Source: Pomacea canaliculata (Eukaryota > Mollusca > Gastropoda > Architaenioglossa > Ampullariidae). From it: a stretch of DNA of 64,000 nt. This document shows positions 42,918 to 53,903 of this stretch, in pieces. The notes below the pieces were generated by a model that worked only from the letters and a program-made list of their open reading frames with translations, was not told the DNA's origin and did no database searches. The position numbers were made by a program, and so were the translations under genes. The stretch is taken from contig NC_037596.1 of assembly GCF_003073045.1 (NCBI RefSeq), forward strand, positions 12,459,950 through 12,523,949, given 5' to 3'. The stretch's first letter is position 1. Each line of letters starts with the position of its first letter.

Positions 42918-44845
42918 TAGACGACTGTATGTTGGGTTTAGCGGTGTGATCATGATATAAGTAAAGCTTTGCCAGAAAACTGAGCAAGTCCTTTACTGTT
43001 AAACTCTTGGCATCCGGACAAGCTTTTAGTTTCCTTGTTCAGTTAAAGCATAGTCAAAGTCTCTGTAGAATTTGCTAGAAGGCATTCTGTCTTTTTGGTA
43101 GCATTAATGTATGCATGCTTCATGGATAGAGTTAAATGAAAAGGTATATTTGTTTATGTTTATAAAGTATCAGAAATATGATAAAAATGAATGTAATTTT
43201 ATAGCATATTTACAAATAGTTGCTTGTTAAATATTACTTTTGTATGAGAATGATGGTAAAGTTCCACTGAAATCGACCCCAGTTTTTTTGGTCTTTCTTG
43301 TATTTTGTATATATGTAGCTTGTTTATCAAAATAGACAGACCGACAGACAGCTGTCACTTGTTTATCAAAGATCAAACATGCAGTGGCAATGAATCGCAG
43401 ATTTCTTAAAAGTGATGTCATAAAGGTGAAGCTAGTTTCACCCACCCTAATGCGACTTGGTGATTTCGAGCAAAGAATTAAGGGATCGAGTCTGTTTTAT
43501 CGACATTGAGTTTGAGTTGGTTTTTTTTATTGAAAAATGATCCGTGAATGTCAGTGTGTTAGATGGGGGTGGGGTGGTGGGTGATAGGAATGTGTGTGAA
43601 TATGTATATATTCTAAATATCTCAACACCCCTGTCAGGATGAAAAAATCGAATATTATCAAAAATTCTGCAGTGTGTACCCTCCCACCCTGTTTGGCGCT
43701 GACGCTGGCTGGGTTACTACAATACAAGCAGACAAGAAGAATAAATGTTAGCCACGGTCTGTACTTGATTATTTCCTTTCTATTCCGAAATAGATTTTCC
43801 TTAAAAATTAATATATATTGCAAGGGAAAAAACATCTTTATTGACTAAATTTTTAGTCCCTCCTGCAGCTGCCTTGGCAATGCCAGAAAAATTATTTTGC
43901 CTGCTTTGCAGCCATAGGGCTGGGCCTTGCCCTAGTCTGTTGTAGAAGGAGGTAACAAAAGGAGTCCTATAATCGCATCAATCACAGCACTCACTTCTTA
44001 TTATTATTTAGTTTAAGCGAAAGTTTAGTCTGCCTTAAGAGAAATATATCATATATTGCTTCTACTCAATGAAAGTTCTTCGAAGTTCAATCCGTTAATA
44101 TTTTAAAAAAAATATTTGTCACTTTTCTGAAATACTTTTTTTAAAAATCAAATAATAATATAAAAAAACCGGAAGTAGCACTTTTGAAAATTTGAATGAA
44201 CAGCGGTTATTTAACGGTTGTATCCCTGTGTTGTACTAAAAATGCTCGCTGCCGCAAAGATAAACCACTTCATTCTCAACAAATAATAAAACACTCCTTT
44301 ATACTTTTCTTACATTTTTATTTTAACAGTTGTTCCCTTGTCCATGTGTGAAACTCTAGTCCGTTATACAAACAATTTATATATTTATATCAATCGGGAA
44401 TTTCCGTGCATGGCAGGGGCAGGCCTAGGCTTCTTTGACTAGATATTTCTTGGAAGCTGGTGGTTTTTAAGAAACTGGAGTTTCTCTTTATGGAATCTGA
44501 CACATACGGGAATTGCTGGTCTTATAGTAATCATTGCGCTGTTTATATCTTCCTGTCAAGCATGGAAATAGAAACCCTCTGCCATGCTAGTAAACACATT
44601 TAAATCAAATCTTTGTGCACGCTTTAACAAATGTTAGGAACCAATATATTTTTAATAGCAAGTTTTATTTCATTATCTGTTTATGCAGATTTAAAACGAA
44701 AATACTGCAGCATCTGAGTATTAGTAGCAAACAGTGTGAAACTTATCAATACAATTTTAAGTAAACAAAATCCAAGGTGCTGCAGCTCTTTATGGGAACT
44801 GCCTGTGGTGAAAACAGAAGTCTTGCTGGCAGTGCTGAAGCTAAC
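42918..44845. other. Intergenic region upstream of receptor 3
   Basis: AT-rich DNA with no firm gene. A plus-strand stretch at 43870-43951 could encode a membrane segment and is listed separately. Confidence 0.4.
43870..43951 (+). other. Possible isolated membrane-segment exon (+), weak
   Basis: After CCTCCTGCAG the frame reads LPWQCQKNYFACFAAIGLGL then ALVCCRR and meets a GTAACA donor. The PW-Q followed by a hydrophobic run recalls the membrane exon of the plus-strand gene (GPWQVGLIVG). No neighbouring exon is seen. It could be a relic of a second copy or chance. Confidence 0.2.
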
Positions 44846-44955
44846 TCAGCATGGTATAAAGTGTTTATTAGTGTGATAAGTCACATCCTGTCCATGTAAC
44901 ATAGAATGGTTCTCATAGTAATACATGCTGCCATCAGTTTCATCTGTAAGCTTGT
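44846..44955 (-). other. Possible terminal exon with a tyrosine cluster (-), weak
   Basis: After GTGTTTGCAG a 110-base frame encodes DKLTDETDGSMYYYENHSML and then HGQDVTYH, and ends in a stop. Entry phase 1 would fit the receptor family. No partner exon or homologue was found, so it may be chance. Confidence 0.25.
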
Positions 44956-46713
44956 CTGCAAACACAAATATCACACAAGGAAAAGAAGTTATGACTCTAG
45001 CTATCAGAAATAATAATAGTAATAACAAGTAATTCAGAAACCAATAATTCAGTTTTGTGAATCCAGCACTTAAAGCTGTTTTGTGACAGAGGAAATTATG
45101 GCGCTATTACTACTTTATTACTATTACTATAATTATTACCTACTGTTACTTCTGCTGATGCTGCTAATACCATTACCACATGGTTCAGCATGAGGTAGAC
45201 CATGTCATCTTAGCTAGGAGCACATCAACCTTTGACCTGCTGTATTTTATAGCATTCATGTATATCATTAACTCTATATGTCTCACTTTATACTTTTAAT
45301 TTGACTTTTTACTATTTTTTTTCTCCCAAAAAAGGATGGGGTATTTGTCTTTGCTTGTAGGTCTGCTGGTACTGTAATTGTCAGGATTACTTCTTTTGAA
45401 TGTTACAGTAAAAATAAATATCAGAACACTGGAGGTAAAACAGGTAGAAAAATATTTTCCTTGAAATGAGAGTACATTTATTTCTGTAGGTGATCTGTTT
45501 CAGTGTAAATGTGAGGATCAGCGCGAGGTCAAACACTGAACTGTGACCTGTTGTTGTGCCTGACATAATCCAATATTTTTTCCTCCCACACACATCTCCC
45601 TTCCTCACACAAAAGACAAAAAGATAAAGCATAGCAATAACAAGCCATTTCTTGTATGTAAACTGATAACATCATAGGTTTAACCTGTCAGTGTAAAATA
45701 TGCTGTTGATAAAATAGGATAATTCATTGTTTTTAAAATGTATCCCTCAAGATTATATCTGTGGGTAATAACATTGAGCTCACTTAGTCTGTATCAGAGT
45801 ACAATATGATCAATATTGTTTTAGAAAGACTGTGAAATCCTCAAGGAAATTTTACTATTTGCTAATATTTATTAGATAAGCACTGAAGAGTATAGTGGAA
45901 CAAGTAGTTAAACTAAGAAACATTGCATTAAATGTGTTCTCATGTAGTATGTGCAGAATGAATTATCCAGAGGTCACACATCTTGTTGTCATGTTTACAA
46001 ATATACAAAAGTTCTTGGGCTGCGTTACCTCGTATGTGTAGTCCTTTGAAGATTCGCAGTAAAATTCCTGTAGTCACCATTCACACACCTTCTGAAACAA
46101 GAAAAAGGATGGATTCAGTGTCTCCTGCCTTTGACCTAAGATGTCAAAACATTCTAAAAATATTTTATTAGCAATGACTAAAATTTATTTTCCAGCACAT
46201 ACCACTGATATAAATAAGGATGTGATTACAGGTCATATGCTGGATGAAGTTTGCGCTTGTGTAACAGAGTTATTAAATTATCTCCCTTAGAACAAGAGAT
46301 TGTTATTTGTGTCAACACACGTGTGGGGATCAGGATGAGGTGGACCAGAGTGTCTCCACTAGGAACACATCAACCACTGATCATTCTGATTTAAAAGTTA
46401 ATAATTATTTACTAGAAAATTTATAAATTACAAAACAAAAAAAACTTCTAAATCAAGCATTGTGAATTTATTTTTATTGAGAATTTAAAGATTTCAGGCT
46501 TGTCTGTCCTCTTGTTCTGAATTTGTTTTCTTCATTTTGGTTTTCGCGATGTTATGCAGGACACATTTCTATTGACTATACTATTTTCTTTTTCTGTATA
46601 AGGTATTCCTGATGCACGTTTAATAACCTGTTTCAAAGTAAGTTTGGTAGTTGGTAGTTTTAATCACAATGTATCATGTTTGAGAGTATACCTTCTCCCT
46701 GCTCTTGATTTTT

Positions 46714-46829
46714 TTATGACGCAAAGCAGAGTTCCCTTTTCTCTATAATGGCATTTTCTTCAACAGTACAGCTCCCTCTCCTGACGCCCTGTCCATCAAA
46801 CTTAACGCTGCATCTGTTGTCTGCATTTT
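46714..46829 (-). other. Possible cysteine-rich exon (-), weak
   Basis: After TTTTTTTGCAG a phase-1 frame encodes NADNRCSVKFDGQGVRRGSC, then TVEENAIIEKRELCFAS and a stop. Three cysteines and the CxVxFxGxGVxxGxC spacing look like an extracellular domain fragment. No family is recognised. A possible upstream exon at about 47213 has a hydrophobic EAVWTLFFIYFLHAG but no start. Confidence 0.3.
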
Positions 46830-47291
46830 CTGCAAAAAAATTCATTGGAGGATTAATAGTAATGTTTTAACTCCATGATGTTTAAGCATGGTCTATTAAT
46901 GTTATCCCTTACAGTAAATGTTATGTTACACTTTAATATGTAATGTTTGCAGAGTCAAAGCAGTTCTTAAAAGATAAAGCAAAATAAAGGAACTCAGTTG
47001 ATTGATCTCATTGTTCAGATTGTTTCAAATGCCTTCATGTTTTGTATTCTCAGATTGAACAACTTGATACTTAAGTTAATTTTACAAAATCCACGTTATT
47101 ATTCATAAGTATTATTATCACTATAGTTTCTTTTAAATAACTTGACTTTGCCCTGCATGTAGGAAATAGATGAAGAATAGTGTCCACACTGCCTCTCCAT
47201 CATTTTCAGCACCTGTAGGAAATAACACAAAAACAATAATTTACAAGAGGCGACGTAAAGAACACTAAGCTCTTTTTGAAAGGAAACGAAA

Positions 47292-49100
47292 GACAAGACT
47301 TATTATAACTTTAATTGTTTTTTTTTAAAAATATTTTTTATTACAGTGTTGAAATTAAGTGGACTCTTATAAGAGTGGTGATTTACCGTAGTAATACTAT
47401 TTAAAACAGCTAGTGAAAACACCTAGTGTACTATTTTGATGAGGAAAAGTTTTGGAAACAGCTTATCCCACCTTACATCTGCTGTGACATTAGGATATTT
47501 TCTTTCTTGATGTTTTGTGCCAAGATATTATTCTTTCTTTCTATCTGACCTCGGCTATCGAAAGCTGTTGCTGGTAGACGATGACTAGTCTGAGGTTAAA
47601 CCCGAAGACAGATGGACCGTTCTCCGGAAGACATTTCATTGGCTTTTGAGATGAGACGAGAGATGAACATCTCGCTGGCATTTGTAATCACTGAGCCGGA
47701 AAGAAGAGACAGCCTGTCTGGAAGCGATAAGCACTCGTCTCTAAAAATAATGAAGGAGCCTAAGCTCTTGTGACCGAACTGTGTAATTCTATTCTTTGGA
47801 CATTCCCTTTTGAGTCAGCTTGGTCAGTAAATAGGCCTGAGCTGCTTTTACTAGAAGTTTATTCTATTCCAATTTTAACTTATATATGACTAAAACACCG
47901 TTACTTTTGATTGAATGAATAATTAACTAATCAGAGGAAATCAGACTTGCTTACTGCAAATAACCCAAGCGTCATACCCAGCAATAAATTTTATTAGCAT
48001 CATTTTTTTCAGTCACGTAATAGTGGATTTTCCCTGTTTGACTGTAGCAGGACCTACATGCAGCTTATATTTTGTCATCTCTGTAAAAGGGAAGTGAAAC
48101 TACACACATGATGAGGAGGAAATTACACTGATTGTGACAGGAAACTTAAGGTCAGAGCTACTTCCACCTCTCGCAATACCTTTCACCAAATGGTTTTTCG
48201 CCATGTAGTCAGACAAGACTTATTATACCTTTAATTGTGTTTTTTTATATTTTCAGTACAGTGTTGAAATTAAGTGAATTCTTAAGAGTGGTGATTTACC
48301 GTAGTAATACTATTTAAGACATATATATATATACTATTTTGCGTAGGAAAAGTTTTGGAAACAGCTTATCACAACTTACATCTGCTATGACATTATTGTA
48401 TTTCCTACCTCGATGTTTTGTGCCAAGACATTATTCTTTCTTTCTATCTGACCTCGGCTATTGTTGGCAGACGATGACTAGTCTGAGGTTAAACCCGAAG
48501 ACAGATGGACAGGTTCTCCGGAAGACTTTCCACTGGCTTTTGAGATGAGACGAGAGATGAATATCTTGCTGCCATTTGTAATCACTGTGCCGGAAAGGAG
48601 AGAGAGCGTGTCTGGAAGCGATAAGCACTCGTCTCTAAAGATAATGAAGGAGCTTAAGCTCTTATGACAGAACTGTGTAATTCTACTCTTTGGACATTCC
48701 CTTTTGAGTCAGTAAATAGGCCTGAGCTGCTTTTACTAGAAGTTTATTCTTCTCCATTTTTAATTTATATATGACTAAAACACCGTTACTTTTGATTGAC
48801 TGAAAAATTAACTAATCAGAGCCAATCAAACTTCCTTACTGAAAATAACCCAAGCGTCACACCCCGCAATAAATTTTATTAGCATCATTTTTTTTTCCAG
48901 TCACGTAATAGCGGATTTTCCCTGTTTGACTGTAGCAGGACCTACATGCAGCTTGTATTATGTCATCACTGTAAAAGGGAAGTGAAACTACACACATGAT
49001 GAGGAGGAAATTACACTGATTGTGACAGGAAACTTAAGGTCAGAGCTACTTCCACCTCTCGCAATACCTTTCACCAAATGGCCTGAGTGATGATGAGTCT
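47292..49100. repeat. Recent tandem duplication, two units of about 0.92 kb
   Basis: Unit 1 (47292-48210) and unit 2 (48211-about 49100) both start AGACAAGACTTATTATA and end ACCTTTCACCAAATGG. They match over nearly their whole length with scattered substitutions and a small (TA)n difference near 48320. No coding content is seen. Confidence 0.9.
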
Positions 49101-50029
49101 GTTGGGCAAACTGTCTCTGACTAATATGTCAGTAAAAAGGAAAAACAAACACAAAATTAAAAACCAATAACTTAAGTGTCGTACTTGAAATAGCTTTGTA
49201 TAGGATTCAAAGGGGTTCGTTTCGAAGACATATTTTCATTAACTTGTAGGATTGTTTATACATTGAAACTTTTAGGATGGTAGGAATTTCCGTGGAGGTG
49301 GACGACCATTATATTCCCATGATTAGTCATTTGCATAGACAAAATTATTTTCCCGTACTGTCAATTAACCTAAGAAGAACTATGAATTACGAGGTTTGCA
49401 CGAAAATAAGACAATCCAAACATTAACCCTAAAATGATTTGTAAGGATGTTCGTGATAAAAGCTTTTCTCCACCACTAGTCAAGATCATCAGCCCAACAG
49501 ACGTAATTCGTTCTTTCGACATAAAATAATATAAAACCTGCTCTTATTCACGAGTAAACATGGTAGCATAAAAATACTGGCCCTATGGGATGGGACTGTA
49601 AACAATTACAATTAAGGGAAGCTAGGTCTTTCCTGGAACTCGTTGCCTGATGAGAAGAAAATAGCTGAAGAAATGTGCCCTGGTGAAGTGCCAAGGACCT
49701 GACGTGGAGTGGAGTGAGATCACCACAAGTGGGTGTTGTGTGCATCGCTTCTTCCGAGAAATTCCCAGTGCTGGGAAAACCGCCAACATGATGGCCATAT
49801 CTGGTCTGGATTATTAATGGATCAGTGTGGGAGCTTAGATATCTGTGAACCTTAGTCACAAATACTTTCCTGGTGGGTGTATGTGTGTGACTGTGTGTGT
49901 TGCTTTGTGTGTTTGTGTGCGTGTGCTGGCGTATTTATTCCATGTGTTAAAATATACCGCCATGCATTACAGCAATAAATACACAGGGTCGAAAGAATGT
50001 ATATTAAATAAAGTTATAAATTAAAGTCA

Positions 50030-51275
50030 CGCTGGTACACGAACAAGGAATATAGGCATCGGATGCTTTAATGTGGTTTAAAGTTGAAATAATAATTCTA
50101 AACCTTTAGCTTTATTCACTGGGATCTGCGATGGACACGTACTTCCAGCCAAGTAACAAATACCATTGTTCTTGTTCTCTGTTAACTTACATATCATCTT
50201 TAATAATAATAACAATAATAATAAAGCAGCTAATTTTGCTGTTGGACGAAGGTTGGAGGAGGAAGCAGACGATCAGCTGCAGGAAATGTGTACACAAGAG
50301 ACTTGTCTGAAGGCCAGCAGTGAGGGACTCAAAGATAGTCTCTGTGCAAACCCCTACAGAAGAGGATATATATAACGGGGTCTGGCAGTTTGCCCAGTAA
50401 ACAACTGCCTCTTGTACCGGTCAACGTGTCCTAGACAGGATCTGAATACAAGACAACCAGTCTGAACACTTAGCCTTGTAGTTACTTGTTCGCCGCAGTA
50501 TTAGAGGAAAAATGAGGACAACAGCTGTTGAAGTTCTGGTCATCAGAAAATATCCGTAAACCCCATGTCTAAAAGGAACAAAATGTCATAATAATCAAAT
50601 AAAAAGACAAATATAATCAGTTAATGTAACTCTTCAAGTTATTTTATTAAAGTAAAGGGCTATTGCGGTGTTGGCGCAGAGTCAAACATGATGTCAACAA
50701 CAGACTGTAAACAAGCTGGCACGTGGCATGAGCTGTAGCAAGTGTAGTCACATGCTGCACAGTCATCACAGGGCAACGAGGTACATATGGAGGTTTTCAT
50801 GAGATAAATTAAAAAAACAACTGATGCAAAAAATCTATGCGTACGAATTATTTACATCAGCCGTTGGTCGATATCTGGAAAACTCTATTGATCACCAGAA
50901 CCTTGTATCAAACATGTACACAAAGTAAGTAAACACAGAGAGATGCTTAATGTTACACGATGTACAGTTAATGTGAGTTTAGATTGTAAATAACATGACT
51001 AGTGTAGAGGACGTGGAGACCACATGTTTGATTCTGGATATTTTCCAGCACAGACTAAATAGAAAGCTGATGTAGAAATCCATTTCAGTTTTGCCCTCGA
51101 TTTGTGTCGTCTGCATGACATGTAGCCACAAACCTGTGGCTGACCATCAACAGTGTAAATAATAATGAGTAATAAGGCAGGGACAAGAGGTTTAGTGCAC
51201 ATACTGCAGTCATAAATAATTATTGAGAATCAAAATATGCTCCATAGAACTTGAAAATTTTTGCTGGAACATTTG
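50030..51275. repeat. Receptor 3'-flank repeat, tandem copy a
   Basis: Homologous, in order, to 51830-53055 and to 38930-40030. Landmarks: GATGCTTTAATGTG; TTTATTCAC-GGGA-CTGCGAT; an AATAATAATAA run; GTGTACACAAGAGACTTG; AGTGTAAATAATAATG. Noncoding. Confidence 0.8.
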
Positions 51276-51829
51276 ATGAGATTTTTGGATATTTAGCCAT
51301 TTCTGACATGTTGTTAGAGTGAGTGTACTTCTGTGTATGAAGTTGTTAGCGCGTATGTGTATGCTTCTTAGGGATAAATAAACAGACGGAGAGACAGATG
51401 GGATGGAAAGAGAAATACTTACGAGGTTTTAAATCCTTACAATCAGGACACACTTCTTCAAGGATTCTTGTAATCTTCACACTTGCAATCCCAGTATCAT
51501 ATTATCTTAGTTTAATACGGAAAGTATTAGTCGCGTCTTTAGAGCTCTAAGGATTTGTCTTATTCACTAATGTCTAATGTGAAGACATCGTTTAGCCATT
51601 TAGCGAGAAGTAATTTATCGCGTGTTTGTTTGTGTGTTGTGAGTGTGTAAATGATTTTAAAGTGCAAGTGATGCCCGTTAAATGTGGGTGTTAATGTACC
51701 TAAGGTGTATTGTGGGTGTTTGAGCCCACTTTCAGTAGTGGGACAAAATGCCCTACACATCTTCTATAAAGGTTTATAAAGCCATAAGTTAAAGTGGACT
51801 CGGTACCTGACACACCCTCAACAAAAGCA

Positions 51830-53055
51830 ATGAAGAATATATAATTCAGATGCTTTAATGTGATTTGATGTTTCAAAAAGAATTCTAAACCCTGTATCTT
51901 TATTCACAGGGAGCTGCGATCAACAAGTACGTCCAGCCAAGCAACACATTTCATTCTGCTTGTTCCCTTTTGACTTACATATGCATCTATACAATAATAA
52001 TAAATCAACGCATTTTACAGCTTAACAAACGTTGAAGAGGGGAGAAAACGATAAGAAATTCAGACCACCAGCTACTGGATATATGTACACAAGAGACTTG
52101 GATGAATTTGAGCAGCACAAGGCTCAATGATGGCCACTGTGTGAATCTTTAGAGGCAAGGATGTAACAGGGCCTGGCAGTCAGCCCACCACACAGCTGCT
52201 TCTTGTAGATAGAGGACAACTTGTCCTAGACAGGATCCGAATACAAGAAGCCCAGTCTACACTGAACTTGTGTTCAATCTTGTAGTTCCTGTTTGCTGCA
52301 GTATAACAGGAGAAATAATGTAGGCAGCTGTTGAAGTGATGGTCATTAGAAAAAATAATCTGTAAACGAAATATGTCTCACGTTAACTAAAAGAAAAAAA
52401 TGTTATAATAATCAAAACATAAAAAAGAATATGATCAGTTCATGTAAAGTGTGAATGTAAATGGCCATAGTGAGGTTGGAGTATAGTCAGACAAAATCTC
52501 AGTAACAATCAAAATCTGTGTCACGTGACGTGCCGTGAACTGCAGCACGTGTGGGTCACATGTTGCACAATCACTAATGAGGTACATGTGGAGGGTTTTC
52601 TGAGACAAACTACAAAGCTTATACGAAAATCCATTCCTAGGAATTATTTACAACAGCCGTTGAGCGACACCTGGAAATTGCTATTAATCAGCAGAACCTT
52701 GTATCAAATATATACACTAAATAAAAATAAAGATTTATTATGTAACAAGATGTACAGTTTATGCGAATAAGGATCGTAAATAACATGAGCAGAGTAGTCA
52801 GGTATTGTAATATGGAGACAAGGCTTGATTGTGGATATTTTCTAGCGAAGACCAACAATGATGCGGGAAAAAATTCCAGTATTTGGCAAGATGTGTGTCC
52901 AATGCATGACGTGTAGTCACGTGGCTCATCATCAGCAGTGTAAATATACAATGCTGACTAATGTGGGAATGGCAAGTGTTTTAGTGGACATACTTTAGCC
53001 ATAAGTACTCATTGTGCCCAAAATATGCCAACTAGAACTAAAGCAAGCAAGAACA
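51830..53055. repeat. Receptor 3'-flank repeat, tandem copy b
   Basis: The second member of the tandem pair, 1.8 kb from copy a, lying directly 3' of receptor 2. Shared phrases: CAGATGCTTTAATGTGATTT, GTACACAAGAGACTTGG and GTAAATAACATGAGCAG-like sequence. Confidence 0.8.
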
Positions 53056-53713
53056 TTATGTGTATATAAATGCCTACTTGTATTATACATTATCATCTCT
53101 CAGACAGAAATTCAGAAGCTCGACACATGATACATTGAATACCTTGGGTCATGAGATAGTTCACACCGGATATGAACAGCTTGTGCACTTGGCTGGAGTG
53201 AATTACAATTTTTGGTAAATGCTTATCTCCCTTAGTGTTACACTATTAATTAATGTCAAGTTAGCTCAGTACATAATTAGGATCATGACACAACACGCAC
53301 TGACAACTTCCAAGTTCACTCTTGTGTTTCTAGCATAGTAATCGGATCCCAGTTAGAAGAAAGGAGCGGAAAAAAACTTGAACTTTGGACAAATTTAACA
53401 TTTTGACTTGTGTTGGTGTGCGAGAGAGAGAGAATACAAACAAAATATACAACCAGGACACATTGAAGGATTCCTGTAACCATTACACTTTACATTCATT
53501 AAATCCTGTTAATGTGAGATTAATAGGGAAGGTATTGGAGGTTCTTTAACAGCTGTAATAGTGCAGAGTTTAATCAGACCCTGTTCAGTATTGTACTCGT
53601 AATTAGAATTGTTGTCTTCTAAGCACAAGTTAAAAACAAAATATTTAGCAAGACTATTTTATCGTGAAGTCCTCTTTCCTTTCCATCCCGTTCATTATTT
53701 AGTAATACCTCCT

Positions 53714-53903
53714 TTACTCTTTCTTTGGTCTGTTTATTTTCTGTTTGTAGCTTCGGGGTTGGGGGACGATGGCGGTGCTTTTGATGTCGGCGTATTCAGT
53801 TTTTGTTGTGGAGCCGATGATGTCCTTGGGCGAACTTGTGGTTGTAAAGTCTAGGTCTCCGTAAATTAGTCCATCAGCGTTTCTACTTCCGGATGGCTTC
53901 TCC
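53714..53903 (-). CDS. Receptor 2 terminal exon with ITIM/ITSM and a one-base frame offset
   Basis: After GTAACAG it begins GAGAAGCC like receptor 1, then an extra A in the run at 53880-53883 shifts the frame. Beyond it the open frame reads ADGLIYGDLDF (tyrosine codon 53861-53863) and TKTEYADIKS (tyrosine codon 53792-53794), ending at TAA 53714-53716. Conserved motifs behind a frame offset suggest a recent event or an assembly error in a short homopolymer. Confidence 0.75.

Noticed and set aside
43551-43835. Minus-strand frame with a signal-like stretch (TFILLVCLYCSNPASVSA)
   Set aside because: No start codon at the right distance, no donor, and no neighbouring exon of the family.
47099-47296. 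Minus-strand frame with a hydrophobic N-terminus
   Set aside because: It overlaps the border of the tandem duplication, and no downstream exon with a fitting phase could be tied to it.
53609-53854. Plus-strand open frame opposite the receptor 2 terminal exon
   Set aside because: Shadow of the ITIM/ITSM exon; its Cys/Gly-rich end is the reverse complement of conserved coding sequence.
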